Numbered from the stretch's first letter, positions 8,329 to 18,320 are shown. The stretch is DNA of 64,000 nt from Paenibacillus dendritiformis (GCF_945605565.1 NZ_OX216966.1:4890001-4954000); one strand, 5' to 3'. Program-made: numbers and translations. The notes: generated by a model not told the origin, from the sequence alone.

Positions 8329-10752
8329 CTATTGCTCCAACGTAACGGCTTCGAACAGCTTGCTCCGCAAATCCGGCTGATCCAATACTTGCTTCCATGG
8401 ATCTTCCGCCTGGGCGAGAGCGATGTCGATCCGTGCGACGAGCCGCTGGCGCTCTTCGCTGTCTTCCACCACGGTACGACGGATCGCATCCAGCCCGATT
8501 CGCTCTACCCATTCCGACGTCCGCTCCAAATAGTTGGCCGACTCGCGGTAATATTGAATGGCCGCCGCCGTCATCTCGACAAGCTCATCATCCGTCTTGA
8601 CCTTGCACAGCAGATCCGCCAGCCGCGGCTTGATGCCGCCGTTGCCGCCGATATAGATCTCCCAGCCGCCGTCATTGCCGACGATGCCGATATCCTTCGT
8701 GCAGGATTCGGCGCAGTTGCGCGGACATCCGTTCACGGCCATTTTGAACTTGGCCGGGTAGTCGATCCGCTCGAACTTGCGCTCCAGCAGTGCGCCCATG
8801 GCCAGCGAATCCTGGGTGCCGAAGCGGCAGTATCTGGAGCCGACACAGGTTTTGACCGTGCGCAGCGATTTGGCGTAGGCATAGCCCGACGGCATATCGA
8901 GCGCCTCCCACACTTTCGGCACATCTTCTTTTTTGACGCCGATTAGATCGATCCGCTGTCCCCCCGTCATTTTGACGAGCTCCACATTATACTGAAGCGA
9001 CACATCCGCAATTTTTTTCAATTCCTCCGGCGAGGTCATGCCGCCGTACATCCGCGGCACGACCGTGTAGGTGCCGTCCTTCTGAATATTGGCGTTCATC
9101 CGTTCGTTCACGAAGCGTGACGCTTTGTCGTCCCGGTAGCTCTCCGGCCAGATCATGCCGAGATAGTAGTTCAGCGCGGGACGGCATTTCGAACAGCCCT
9201 CCGGCTGCTTCCATTCCAGTGCCGCCATCACTTCGTGAACCGTATGGAGCCCCTGCTCCCGAATCGCGGCAACAATCTCGTCGCGCGAGTGCTCGGTGCA
9301 GCCGCAGATGCCTTGCTTGACGGCACCCGCTTCGAAGCCGTCGCCGAGAGCATGCTGGAGCAGCTGCTCCACCAGCGGCTTGCAGCCGCCGCAGGAGCGC
9401 GAAGCCCCGGTGCAGGCTTTGACTTCATCCAGCGTCGTGAGGCCGTTGTCCGCGATGGCGTCCAAAATCATCTTTTTGGTCACGCCATTGCAGCCGCAGA
9501 CGATATCGTCATCCGCCAATTCGGCAGCCGCATTCGCCTTCGAGCCGCAGCAGCCTCCCGTACCCGTCAATTCCTGGTACAGCTCGTCGGTCATGGCCGC
9601 ACCCTGCTTCACGAGGCGTTCCAGCTTGGCAGCATCATCCGTATCGCCGAACAGCACGGCGCCGACGATGATATTGTCCCGGAGCACGATTTTCCGGTAC
9701 GTGCGCTTCCACCCGTCATGGAAGGTCAGGGTGGCGCATTCCGGCGTCTCCAGGAAGATGCCTGTCGAGAAGACGTCGACGCCGGACACTTTGAGCTTGG
9801 TCGAGCAGACCGAGCCTTCATACGGCTTCGTCTCCACGCCGGCGAGCGTCTTCGCCAGCACCGCGCCCTGCTCGAACAGCGGAGCGACGAGCCCGTAGCA
9901 GACGCGGCGATGCTCCGTGCACTCCCCGACGGCATAGACGTCTTCGGCGGAAGTCCGCAGCCAGTCGTCCACCACGATGCCCCGGTTCACGTCGAGGCCG
10001 CTCGCCTGACCGATCCCGACATTCGGGCGAATGCCGACCGCCATGACGACGAACTCCGCCTTCAATTCCGTCCCGTCGCTGAAGCGCAAGCCTTCCACGC
10101 GCTCGCCGCCCGTAATCTCCACCGTCTGCTTGCCGAGAGCGAACCGGATGCCCTGGCGCTCCAGCTCCTGCTCAAGCAGGCGCGCCGCGGTCAAATCCAG
10201 CTGGCGCTCCATCACATAGTCGGGCAGATGGACCACCGTCACGTCCATGCCCAGCTGAACCAGTCCCTTCGCCGCTTCCAGGCCGAGCAGGCCGCCGCCG
10301 ATGACGGCTGCCGTCTTATACGTTCCCGCTGCGGCAATCATGCGATCGCAATCCTCGATGCTGCGGAAGCCGACGACGCCCTCCTTGTCCGCGCCGGGCA
10401 CGGGCAGCCGGAACGGTGTCGATCCGGTCGCGATGATGACCCGATCATACGGCACCTCGCGGCCTTTATCGGTCAGGACGACGCGGCGTTCAGTGTCGAT
10501 CCGCTCCCCCATCTCGCCCGCCAGCAGCGTAATGCCGGCCTCTTCATACCACGAATACGGATTCAATACGATGTCATCCAGCTTTTTGCTGCCCTCCAGC
10601 ACGTAAGACAGCAGAATCCGGTTATAGTTGGGATGCGGTTCCTCCCCAATGACCGTAATGTCGTAACGGTCGGTCAGCTTCAACAGCTGCTCCACCGTAT
10701 TGATGCCTGCCATGCCGTTGCCTACGACGACCAGCCGCCATTTTCGTTCCAT
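8329..10752 (-). CDS. nirB: Nitrite reductase large subunit (NADH, siroheme)
   Basis: Reduces nitrite to ammonium with six electrons from NADH in the cytosol. The 807-residue chain shows, in order: an FAD/NAD oxidoreductase starting VVVGNGMAG, with a second nucleotide site at VIGGGLLGLEAAKG; two BFD-like 2Fe-2S segments (CGCNGVTKK and CGCTEHSRDE); and a sulfite/nitrite reductase domain. The 4Fe-4S/siroheme cysteines are in CVGSRYC and NGCPRNCAESC. GGAGGG lies just upstream of the ATG. It leads the nirBDC operon. A near-consensus FNR box lies 44 bases upstream. Confidence 0.95.
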   Translation of the reverse strand: MERKWRLVVVGNGMAGINTVEQLLKLTDRYDITVIGEEPHPNYNRILLSYVLEGSKKLDDIVLNPYSWYEEAGITLLAGEMGERIDTERRVVLTDKGREVPYDRVIIATGSTPFRLPVPGADKEGVVGFRSIEDCDRMIAAAGTYKTAAVIGGGLLGLEAAKGLVQLGMDVTVVHLPDYVMERQLDLTAARLLEQELERQGIRFALGKQTVEITGGERVEGLRFSDGTELKAEFVVMAVGIRPNVGIGQASGLDVNRGIVVDDWLRTSAEDVYAVGECTEHRRVCYGLVAPLFEQGAVLAKTLAGVETKPYEGSVCSTKLKVSGVDVFSTGIFLETPECATLTFHDGWKRTYRKIVLRDNIIVGAVLFGDTDDAAKLERLVKQGAAMTDELYQELTGTGGCCGSKANAAAELADDDIVCGCNGVTKKMILDAIADNGLTTLDEVKACTGASRSCGGCKPLVEQLLQHALGDGFEAGAVKQGICGCTEHSRDEIVAAIREQGLHTVHEVMAALEWKQPEGCSKCRPALNYYLGMIWPESYRDDKASRFVNERMNANIQKDGTYTVVPRMYGGMTSPEELKKIADVSLQYNVELVKMTGGQRIDLIGVKKEDVPKVWEALDMPSGYAYAKSLRTVKTCVGSRYCRFGTQDSLAMGALLERKFERIDYPAKFKMAVNGCPRNCAESCTKDIGIVGNDGGWEIYIGGNGGIKPRLADLLCKVKTDDELVEMTAAAIQYYRESANYLERTSEWVERIGLDAIRRTVVEDSEERQRLVARIDIALAQAEDPWKQVLDQPDLRSKLFEAVTLEQ

Positions 10753-10795
10753 GGTGGTCCCTCCTTCTCACAATCGAAAATCCTCACTCATCAAT

Positions 10796-10811
10796 TGTTA
10801 CTTTTTTCACA
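10796..10811. promoter_or_regulatory. FNR-like box upstream of nirB
   Basis: On the minus strand TGTGAAAAAAGTAACA matches TGTGA-N6-TCACA with one mismatch. It lies 44 bases upstream of the nirB start. Confidence 0.55.
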
Positions 10812-10956
10812 TACATTTATATTTGTATTTTACCTCTAACTGGAAGCAAGGCGAGTGATTACGCGCACAGCAAATGTGTCGGTTTTTTGCGCGTTTGTTC
10901 ACATTTGGCTTTGGCCGCTCCATACGCGTTCCGGGGCTTTTCCCGCTGCACTTGCC

Positions 10957-10980
10957 ACAGTATTTCTGCCTTTATACTGT
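10957..10980. promoter_or_regulatory. Inverted repeat in the nirB-hydrolase gap
   Basis: ACAGTAT and ATACTGT are perfect 7-base arms with a 10-base centre. The gap 10812-11217 is otherwise C-rich, with no gene that I can support. It may be an operator for the hydrolase, but nothing identifies the regulator. Confidence 0.3.
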
Positions 10981-11095
10981 ACTTGCCACTGCACTCACCA
11001 CTACACTTCCTCTGAACCTGCCTCTCTCCCCCTCTCCCCGCCCGTTCACCATCTTTTGAACCTCCGCCCCAATCGTGAGACGGGAATTTCTTATA

Positions 11096-11124
11096 AAGAC
11101 AGCCTTCCCGGCTTCCCCTATAAT
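11096..11124 (+). promoter_or_regulatory. Candidate promoter of the glycoside hydrolase gene
   Basis: A perfect -10 TATAAT at 11119-11124 is preceded by a 17-base spacer and AAGACA at 11096-11101 (four of six matches to -35). It lies about 95 bases upstream of the ATG at 11218. Confidence 0.5.
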
Positions 11125-11217
11125 GAGAACAGCGTCAACTCAAGATGTTCAAGTGAAAAGATTGTTCAAAAAAATCAGCAGCGGCCTTTTGAACAGGCAC
11201 TTAAAGGAGATACTGCA

Positions 11218-14200
11218 ATGAAGACTTCTTATGTATGTCTATATGATCCAAGCTTCCCGTCCGCCAGCGATGCACTTCCTCCCGCCATGCGGGATCGCCT
11301 CGCCGCCGAATGGAAGATCGTACAAGCGGATCAGCTCGCCGAAGCGCTGGACGCGCAGCAGGGCGGCGTATTTATCAACCTGCACGCCCCATACTTTCCG
11401 AAGAACGCATGGGCGTCCATCGCCGCGTTCCTCGAACGGGGCGGACATCTGCTCAGCGCCGGCGGCTCCCCCTTCCGCATTCCCGTCTACCGCGACGGCA
11501 GCGGCTGGACGGCGGAGCCGGAACAGACGGCCTATCACCAGCGCCTTCGCATCCACGAGTGCATGCCGGTGCAGGCGGAACGGTTCGAACGCTTCGCCGC
11601 CAACGTGGAGCGCCCCTTGTTCGAGCAGGCGGCGCCGCTGTGGCCGGCCTCGCCGACCTGCAGCTTCGTGCTCTGGGTGACCCGGCACGACGACTGTCCC
11701 GGCGAGCACGGTTCCGCCGGCCCGATGGATGCCCACATCATTCCGCTCGTGACGGCGCTGGACCGCGATGGCCGGGAGGTCGGCGCGCCCGTCGTGCTGC
11801 TCGAGAACACGAAGGGCGAGTTCGCCGGCACCCGCTGGCTGTTCGTGAACCAGCCGCTGACAGCGGAGTTCCTGGAGCAGGCGGGAGCGGAGTCGCTCCT
11901 CGCCTGGGCCCGTTATTGCTCGTATGGCGTCAGCGATTGGTGGCTGAAGCCGGGCCTTGCCTGTTATGAGCCGGGCGAGCGCCCGAAGCTGACCCTGCAG
12001 ACGCAGCTGCTGCCTGCGGCCCGGGCCAGCTACGGCGCTGGCGGACCGCTGGCCGCTTCGCGCCGAAGCGCGGCCGACGCCGCGGAAGTCGTCTGGCAGG
12101 CCAGCGTCGAGCTGACGGCGGACGACGGCGAAGTGCTGTGGCGCAGCGAGCTCGCCATCCGCTGCGGGCGGGAGCTGGAGCGGATGACCTTGAAGCCGGA
12201 CACCGTGCTCGCTCCGGGCATGTACCGGGTGAATGCCCGGCTCGTGAGCGGCACGGGCGAGGTTCGCCTGCTGCGGCAGGGCTTCTGGTGCCGCGACGAA
12301 GAGCTGCTGCGGAGCGGCTCCTTCCTGAAGGCGGGCCGGGATTACTTCGAGCGCGACGGCGTTCCCGTTCCCATCGTCGGCATGACGTACATGTCGAGCG
12401 ATGTGGCCCGCAAGTTCGTGTTCCTGCCAAATACGGCGGTATGGGATCGCGATATGGCCCAGATGAAGAAGGCCGGAATCAATCTGATCCGCACCGGCAT
12501 CTGGACCGCCTACCGCCACATCATGTATGTGGACGGGCATCCGTCGGAGGATGTGCTGTGCGCCCTGGACGCCTTCTTCCTGACCGCGAAGAAGCACGGC
12601 ATCGAAGTATGCTTCAACTTCTTCTCCTTCGCGCCGGAGCTGTGGGAAGGAACGAATCCGTACCTCGATCCGCGCAGCATCGAGGCGCAGAAGCGCTTTA
12701 TCGGGGCAGTCGTCGAACGGCACCGCCACTCGTCGTTCGTCCACTGGGATCTGATCAACGAGCCGTCCCTCTTCGACCCGAAGCGGGTATTCGCCGGACC
12801 GCGCAGCGCGAAGGACAAGTATGAGATCGCGGCCTTCCGCGAATGGCTGCAGGAACGCTACGCCGGCGATATCCGCCTGCTGCAGGAGCGCTGGGGCATG
12901 ACGCCGGAGCAGGTGCCGGGCTTCCACGCGATTGTGCCGCCGGAGCCGCAGGAGATTAACTTTGATGCCCAGGATATGATCAAGGAGAAAAAAGGAACGC
13001 GCTGGCTTGATTATTCACTGTTCACGATGGAGATGCTCAACCGGTGGGTGCAAGCGATGCGCGACACGATTTCGTTCCATCAGCCGGAGCAGCTCGTATG
13101 CGTCGGCCAGGATGAGGCGCTGGCGGCGCAGCGGCCAAGCCCGTTCTTCTATGAAGCGTCTGTGGACTATACGTCGAACCATTCGTGGTGGCTGTACGAT
13201 CAGCTCATCTGGGACGGCGTGTTCACGAAAACGCCGTATAAGCCCAATCTCATTCAGGAGACGGGCATCATGTATGGCATGACGCCGGACGGCTTCGCCC
13301 TGCGGACGGAGGAGCAGCTGCGCAACATTTTGGAACGGAAATACGCCTATGCGTTTGCGACCGGCTGCGCCGGGGCGGTGCAATGGATCTGGAACACGAA
13401 TTTCTATATGAACAATGTGAATGAATCCAATATCGGCGCGCTGCGCGCGGACGGCACGGAGAAGCCGGAGGCCGATGTCTCCTATGACTTCGGCGCATTC
13501 ATGCAGGCGGCAGCCCCGCTCTTCCGGGATCGCGAGCTGGAGCCGATCGTCGTCATCTACCCGGAAGCGAACGATCTGTCTAACAGGCGAATGGCGGCCG
13601 AAGCGACGTCAACGGCGGCGCGCGTGCTGGCCTATGAGTTGAAGGTTCCGTTCCGGGCGATGGGAGAATACCAGCTGGAGGCGCTGGATGATATGCCGCC
13701 GCGTCTCATTATCGTGCCGTCTCCGCATCATATGACCGATGCGGCCCTCGATCGACTGCTCGCCTTCGTGGAGCGATCCGGCGCGACCCTGCTCATTACC
13801 GGCCCGATCGGCCGCAACGAATATTGGCAGGCGACCGCCCGGATGGACAGCCTGCTCGGTCCGCGGCGCCTCGGCAGCGTCGTGCGCGAGGAACGCTTCC
13901 TCCTCGCAGGACGGGAGATTCCGCTCTCGTTCGGCGGCCGCAAGATAAAGCAGGTGTTCAAAGAAACGAGTGCCGACGGCAGCCCGTCCGCGCTGGTGGA
14001 GCAGCCGATCGGACGCGGCAAGCTCCTCTGGGTCGGCCTCCCGGTCGAATGGAATGATCGGCATGCTGCCGTCGCGGAGGTGTACGCGCATGCCATGCAG
14101 ATCGCATCCATTGAGCCTGATCTGCGCTGGGAGGAAGGCGGCAGCCGCCCGGGAGTGTACGGACGCTGCCTTACCTTCGCGCAGGGCCGTCTCTATCTGT

Positions 14201-14373
14201 TCGTATCCGAATCGGGGCAGGATGAGACTGTCCGCATCGTCCAGCCGGATAACGGAACAACATACGCTTTCAAGCTGGCCAGCGAACGCACCGTGATGTT
14301 CGCTGCCAATCGCCAGGGCGAGTTAATCGCCGTATACCGGCCTCGGGAAGTCGAGATCGAAGTCATCAAGTAA
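11218..14373 (+). CDS. Large clan GH-A glycoside hydrolase, beta-galactosidase-like
   Basis: A 1051-residue intracellular enzyme; no signal peptide is visible. The central TIM barrel has the acid/base motif WDLINEP (E515) and a candidate nucleophile in LIQETGIMYG (E681), the arrangement seen in GH5/GH42/GH2-type retaining enzymes. The first ~250 residues look like an amidotransferase-like or beta-galactosidase accessory domain. A later segment around LIIVPSPHHMTD resembles the trimerisation domain of GH42 enzymes, followed by a small beta-rich tail. AAAGGAG precedes the ATG at 11218; the frame is open about 120 codons upstream, but that part is not convincing. The substrate cannot be named. 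It stands alone, facing a convergent lipoprotein gene. Confidence 0.75.
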   Translation: MKTSYVCLYDPSFPSASDALPPAMRDRLAAEWKIVQADQLAEALDAQQGGVFINLHAPYFPKNAWASIAAFLERGGHLLSAGGSPFRIPVYRDGSGWTAEPEQTAYHQRLRIHECMPVQAERFERFAANVERPLFEQAAPLWPASPTCSFVLWVTRHDDCPGEHGSAGPMDAHIIPLVTALDRDGREVGAPVVLLENTKGEFAGTRWLFVNQPLTAEFLEQAGAESLLAWARYCSYGVSDWWLKPGLACYEPGERPKLTLQTQLLPAARASYGAGGPLAASRRSAADAAEVVWQASVELTADDGEVLWRSELAIRCGRELERMTLKPDTVLAPGMYRVNARLVSGTGEVRLLRQGFWCRDEELLRSGSFLKAGRDYFERDGVPVPIVGMTYMSSDVARKFVFLPNTAVWDRDMAQMKKAGINLIRTGIWTAYRHIMYVDGHPSEDVLCALDAFFLTAKKHGIEVCFNFFSFAPELWEGTNPYLDPRSIEAQKRFIGAVVERHRHSSFVHWDLINEPSLFDPKRVFAGPRSAKDKYEIAAFREWLQERYAGDIRLLQERWGMTPEQVPGFHAIVPPEPQEINFDAQDMIKEKKGTRWLDYSLFTMEMLNRWVQAMRDTISFHQPEQLVCVGQDEALAAQRPSPFFYEASVDYTSNHSWWLYDQLIWDGVFTKTPYKPNLIQETGIMYGMTPDGFALRTEEQLRNILERKYAYAFATGCAGAVQWIWNTNFYMNNVNESNIGALRADGTEKPEADVSYDFGAFMQAAAPLFRDRELEPIVVIYPEANDLSNRRMAAEATSTAARVLAYELKVPFRAMGEYQLEALDDMPPRLIIVPSPHHMTDAALDRLLAFVERSGATLLITGPIGRNEYWQATARMDSLLGPRRLGSVVREERFLLAGREIPLSFGGRKIKQVFKETSADGSPSALVEQPIGRGKLLWVGLPVEWNDRHAAVAEVYAHAMQIASIEPDLRWEEGGSRPGVYGRCLTFAQGRLYLFVSESGQDETVRIVQPDNGTTYAFKLASERTVMFAANRQGELIAVYRPREVEIEVIK

Positions 14374-14401
14374 CGGGAGCAGACAAGCTCCGGATTACGG
14401 C

Positions 14402-14448
14402 AACAAGCCCTTGCGGCGCAATCGTTGATTGCGTCGCAAGGGCTTGTC
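14402..14448. terminator. Long hairpin between convergent genes
   Basis: ACAAGCCCTTGCG-CGCAATC pairs with GATTGCG-CGCAAGGGCTTGT around GTT, with a single internal mismatch. It has no real T-run on either strand, but its place between convergent stops suggests bidirectional termination. Confidence 0.65.
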
Positions 14449-14467
14449 CCGTCTGTACCCCATTTAT

Positions 14468-15208
14468 TTATGGTGTAATCTTGATTTCGATCTCATCATC
14501 AGGCTTCAGCTTGCGCTCGGTATCCTGATGATAATCCAGCTTCTTGTCGTTCAGCTTCAAGGTCAGAACCGCTTCAACCTCCGGTTCCTTCTCGCCGATG
14601 CGAAGGACATGTGTATGGTCCTCGTCCAGACTGATCTGCGCGAAGTTCTGAACCAGCTCCTGGAGCGTCAACTCCTCCGTCCAACGGACCAGATAGGAAT
14701 TCGTAATATTCGGCGCGACCGTGCCTCCGTCGATGCGAAGCGTTACGCCGGGAGCCGCCACATGGTTCGTTCGGACCTCCAGCTTCTTGATGAAGACGCC
14801 GACGATATCGTCAGGCTTCAGCTTCTTATCCATCGCGAGCGGGAGCACGAATTCCTTCCCGTTCAGCAGCAGGCCCCATTCCATCTTCGGATCGAGGGCC
14901 ACGTCGCCAACCGAGGCGATGGTGGAATTGTCCTCGGATACTTTGACGGTTCCGGATTGCTTCAGCGCGTCGACGAGCTTCATGGATGGCTGATAGCTGA
15001 CAACGATGCGCTCCGACAAAGTTGGAACGAATGTGCCTCCGTCAATCGAGACGATGACTTCCTTCCCAGGAGGCTCCGCGTCTTCTTGCTCTCCCCTGTG
15101 GGAAACGCTTGATGCGCATGCTGAAGACACCAAAAAGAGAACGCCCAGCAGCAACAGTTCTAAGCCGAGCCAGCTGCCCCTCCTGAAGCTGAAATGATGT
15201 TTCCCCAT
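14468..15208 (-). CDS. Probable secreted lipoprotein with two DUF4430-like repeats
   Basis: 246 residues. A basic N-terminus and a hydrophobic stretch end in VSSACASS, a weak lipobox (serine at -3), so lipid anchoring is likely but not certain. Two homologous segments follow, each with a GGTF/GGTV strand, a predicted helix (MKLVDALKQSG, LTLQELVQNFA) and a closing LKPDD motif. This pattern resembles DUF4430 (transcobalamin C-terminal-like) folds. No catalytic residues are visible. It stands alone between the hydrolase and the bce operon, with only a weak ribosome-binding site. Function unknown. Confidence 0.6.
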   Translation of the reverse strand: MGKHHFSFRRGSWLGLELLLLGVLFLVSSACASSVSHRGEQEDAEPPGKEVIVSIDGGTFVPTLSERIVVSYQPSMKLVDALKQSGTVKVSEDNSTIASVGDVALDPKMEWGLLLNGKEFVLPLAMDKKLKPDDIVGVFIKKLEVRTNHVAAPGVTLRIDGGTVAPNITNSYLVRWTEELTLQELVQNFAQISLDEDHTHVLRIGEKEPEVEAVLTLKLNDKKLDYHQDTERKLKPDDEIEIKITP

Positions 15209-15363
15209 TGCCGTCCACTCACTTTCCCGCCTTCAAGTTAAACGCATTCACTTGAGACACTCTGCCTCTATTATGCATGAAAGATGGCGAGAAAAAGTAT
15301 CAATCCAGTAACAATAGCAACGAGGTTATCCATGATTCGACACGGATGGAAGATCGCGTCAAG

Positions 15364-17304
15364 CTAGACGACGGCCTCCTCCAAAATCTTGCCCATATAA
15401 GTGCGACGCGCCATCAAAAAATAGAGCGTCTGCATCAGAACGAACAAGCCAACCACCGTAACGCCGTATCCCATCACATTGATATTCATCAGATTGGTCA
15501 ATGTCTTCATCGCGAACAGCGTATGGATGCTGCCAACGATGCATGGGGCGAAGAAGATGAGCCCCACCTGAAAGGTCACGACGCGGCGAATCTCCGCGAC
15601 CGACAGACCGATGCGGGTCAGCGCCCGGAAATGAGCCTGGTCATCCTGCAGCTCCGTGAACAGCTTGAAGTAAATGACGCTGCCGCTCGCGATGAAGAAC
15701 AGCAGACTGATGAACAAGCCGATGAACAGTCCGAGCGAGGAGGATTGCCGGGTATCGTTCCAATCCTCGGTCCGGCTGTAAATCTCGAATTCCGAAGCCG
15801 GATCCCGCATCTCCCGAATCCGTTCCATCAGGGGCATCGCATCCTCCCAATCGGTCCAGTTCATGACATACAACGTCTGCGCCTGATCCGCCGGCGCCTG
15901 CCGGTACACTCGTTCTAACAGGGCGTCAGGAACGACGAACAAACGGTAGCTGACGCTCCTCGTCAATACGATCTGGTTCGCATGCACCTCCTGAATCTCA
16001 AGCTGAAACGGCTTCGCTTGACCTTCGACTCGAACAGAAAGGCGCTCGCCTTCCCGCATATCCTCGGAGAAATTTGCATTAAGCAGCATATCGCGCTGAT
16101 CGACCAGAATCCCTTTGCCTTGCTCAATCCGGACAGGGTCATACCCCAACTCTCCGGCAAGCCGATTATAGTCGGATTCCCCAACCAATGCCCCATAATA
16201 CTCCAGCCTGCCCTCCTTCACCATCGCATCGACGACGCGGGCCTTGTCGGAGAAGGTGACGTGATGCTTCATTTGCTCCGCCAGCCGCTCGATGCGGTCC
16301 GGCGTGACCGGAGGTTGATCCGCCTTGCCCGCGGACATCGTCAATACGAACGGATTGTTGAGTCTGATTGAGATTCGCATCCCTTGATCGAAGGCGTATA
16401 CGGTAGCGGTGGCGGTAAGGACGACGGCGCATAGAATCGACACGTTGAACAGCACACGGGCATTATCCTTCATTTTGAAGGCCGCTTGAGAGACATTCAG
16501 GAGATGAGTGCCCCGGTAATAGAACCGCTTATTTTTCTGCAGCCCCCGAATGATCGCCACGCTGAGCTGCGTGAATAAAAAATACGTGCCGAGCACAGTC
16601 AGCCCGATAATCGGCATCGCCGACAGAACGAACAGTCTAAAATCGGTCACATAAGCCAGACCGTACCCGCTCCCGAGCGTCAGCACCGACAGGAACACGA
16701 GGAACCAGGAAAACTTGGGGGGCGACTTCGGCTCCTTGTCCGCCCGGATCAAATGGATAATCTCGACCCGGCTCACATGGCGCAGCGAGAAGAGCGTAAT
16801 GAAGGCGAACAGCAGCAGATAGCCGATGGATGTCAGCCCGATCGCAGACGGACTGATATAGAAGCTCAGCGGCTCGCTCACCCGCAACAGCCGGGACATC
16901 GCCATCAGGAACAGCTTCAGCAGCACCATGCCGCTTCCGATGCCTACGACGATCGCCATGATGGAGATCAGCATGTTTTCATAGAACACCAGCATGCGGA
17001 GCTGGCCTTTGGTCGAGCCGAACAAGGATAACAAGCCAAGCTCTTTTTGCCGGGATTTGAGAAAAGCGGAGCTCGAATACAGGATGAAAAAAAACGAGAA
17101 CACCATGATGAGCACTTCGCATGCAATCATCAGCTGGCGCACATAGTCGCTTTCCTGTATTTTGCCGTTCGCCACCTCCGGATGGTAAATAATCGACGCG
17201 TACACGAAAAAGATCATGACGGCGAAGACGCAGCTGAGAAAATAAGCGCCGTACCGATGCCAACTGCCTTTAATATTATTGATAGCGAGCTGTCGGTACG
17301 TCAT
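15364..17304 (-). CDS. bceB: BceB-type ABC transporter permease (peptide antibiotic resistance)
   Basis: A 646-residue FtsX-like permease of the BceB type. A membrane segment near the N-terminus is followed by three helices, a further block, a large extracellular domain of roughly 200 residues (about 310-510), and three C-terminal helices. With BceA it frees cell-wall lipid intermediates from peptide antibiotics such as bacitracin and also activates the BceS kinase. The start overlaps the bceA end by 29 bases, so translation is coupled. Its actual antibiotic cannot be read from sequence. Confidence 0.9.
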   Translation of the reverse strand: MTYRQLAINNIKGSWHRYGAYFLSCVFAVMIFFVYASIIYHPEVANGKIQESDYVRQLMIACEVLIMVFSFFFILYSSSAFLKSRQKELGLLSLFGSTKGQLRMLVFYENMLISIMAIVVGIGSGMVLLKLFLMAMSRLLRVSEPLSFYISPSAIGLTSIGYLLLFAFITLFSLRHVSRVEIIHLIRADKEPKSPPKFSWFLVFLSVLTLGSGYGLAYVTDFRLFVLSAMPIIGLTVLGTYFLFTQLSVAIIRGLQKNKRFYYRGTHLLNVSQAAFKMKDNARVLFNVSILCAVVLTATATVYAFDQGMRISIRLNNPFVLTMSAGKADQPPVTPDRIERLAEQMKHHVTFSDKARVVDAMVKEGRLEYYGALVGESDYNRLAGELGYDPVRIEQGKGILVDQRDMLLNANFSEDMREGERLSVRVEGQAKPFQLEIQEVHANQIVLTRSVSYRLFVVPDALLERVYRQAPADQAQTLYVMNWTDWEDAMPLMERIREMRDPASEFEIYSRTEDWNDTRQSSSLGLFIGLFISLLFFIASGSVIYFKLFTELQDDQAHFRALTRIGLSVAEIRRVVTFQVGLIFFAPCIVGSIHTLFAMKTLTNLMNINVMGYGVTVVGLFVLMQTLYFLMARRTYMGKILEEAVV

Positions 17305-18055
17305 CGAATTGGCCCCCTAACAGACTGAGCGAGTCTAGTATGTGTTGGAAGAACGTCTGCCGGTTCGAGCCGCGGCGCAGCTCGGAAAAAATTTGTCCGT
17401 CCTTGATGAACAAAATCCGCTTGCAGTAGCTCGCTGCGAACGGATCATGCGTCACCATGAGAATGGTGCGGTTCTGGTTCTCATTCAGATCTTCGAGAGC
17501 GTTCATCACTTCCTTCGCCGCCTTCGAATCAAGATTCCCGGTCAGTTCGTCCGCCAGCAGCAGGGACGGCTGATGGATCACCGCGCGCGCAATGGCTGTC
17601 CGCTGCTTCTGCCCCCCCGAGACCTCGTACGTCCGCTTATCCAGAATCGGCTCGATGCCGAGCCAGCGAATCGTATCGGCGAGCCGCTGCTCAATATCGC
17701 GCGCCGAGATCTGATCCAGCGCCAGCGGCAAAATGATATTCTCCTTAATACTCAGCGTATCCAGCAAATTGAAATCCTGAAACACGAAGCCGAGCTCCCG
17801 GCGGCGGAAATGCGCCAGCTTCTTGTTGCTTAGCTTCGTCGGATCGGTTCCGTTAATCCAGAGCTTGCCGGAAGTCGGCTTATCTATCGTCGCGAGAATA
17901 TTGAGCAGCGTCGTCTTCCCGCTCCCCGACGGGCCCATAATGCCCACGAATTCTCCCTCATCCACACGCAAATGAATGTCTTTGAGCGCCGTATACGTCA
18001 TTCTTCCTTTGGTGCCATATACTTTGGACAGCTGCTCCGCTCTTAGAACCTCCAT
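17276..18055 (-). CDS. bceA: BceA-type ABC transporter ATP-binding protein
   Basis: 259 residues. Walker A GPSGSGKTT, signature VSGGQKQR, Walker B LLLADE followed by LTGNLDS, and the switch histidine in MVTHD are all present. The family powers BceB-type permeases. AAAGGGG lies eight bases before the ATG. It is separated from bceS by 265 bases containing a BceR-like box, as in Bacillus, where bceAB is induced separately from bceRS. Confidence 0.93.
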   Translation of the reverse strand: MEVLRAEQLSKVYGTKGRMTYTALKDIHLRVDEGEFVGIMGPSGSGKTTLLNILATIDKPTSGKLWINGTDPTKLSNKKLAHFRRRELGFVFQDFNLLDTLSIKENIILPLALDQISARDIEQRLADTIRWLGIEPILDKRTYEVSGGQKQRTAIARAVIHQPSLLLADELTGNLDSKAAKEVMNALEDLNENQNRTILMVTHDPFAASYCKRILFIKDGQIFSELRRGSNRQTFFQHILDSLSLLGGQFDDVPTARYQ

Positions 18056-18168
18056 ATTTCTATCCCCTTTCCAGTCATGCGGGCGAATACACTCATCCGT
18101 TCATTCGTTACTTTTCTTCAGTATAACCGTTTTCGGCCAGGCACGACATGGAATAGCCTTGCGCCAGC

Positions 18169-18182
18169 TTACAAACTTGTCA
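18169..18182 (-). promoter_or_regulatory. BceR-type operator upstream of bceA
   Basis: The minus strand reads TGACAAGTTTGTAA, an exact match to the TNACA-N4-TGTAA consensus described for BceR-like regulators. It lies about 115 bases upstream of the bceA start. A possible -10 (TATACT, 18120-18125) lies between it and the gene. Confidence 0.7.
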
Positions 18183-18320
18183 CCTAAGGCAACCGGACGG
18201 CTGCCCGCGCCCGCAGCGCAACCAACATAAACAACACAAACAACGCATGTACGGCAGCCGGCTGCCATGCACGCGTTGCAAGCGGAGATTGGATGATGCG
18301 GGTGCATGTCCCGCCCCGGC

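Noticed and set aside
9235..10839. 534-codon open frame opposite nirB
   Set aside because: Antisense shadow of nirB without family features or a ribosome-binding site.
11239..12927. 562-codon frame opposite the glycoside hydrolase
   Set aside because: Shadow frame; the plus-strand product has catalytic motifs and a good start.
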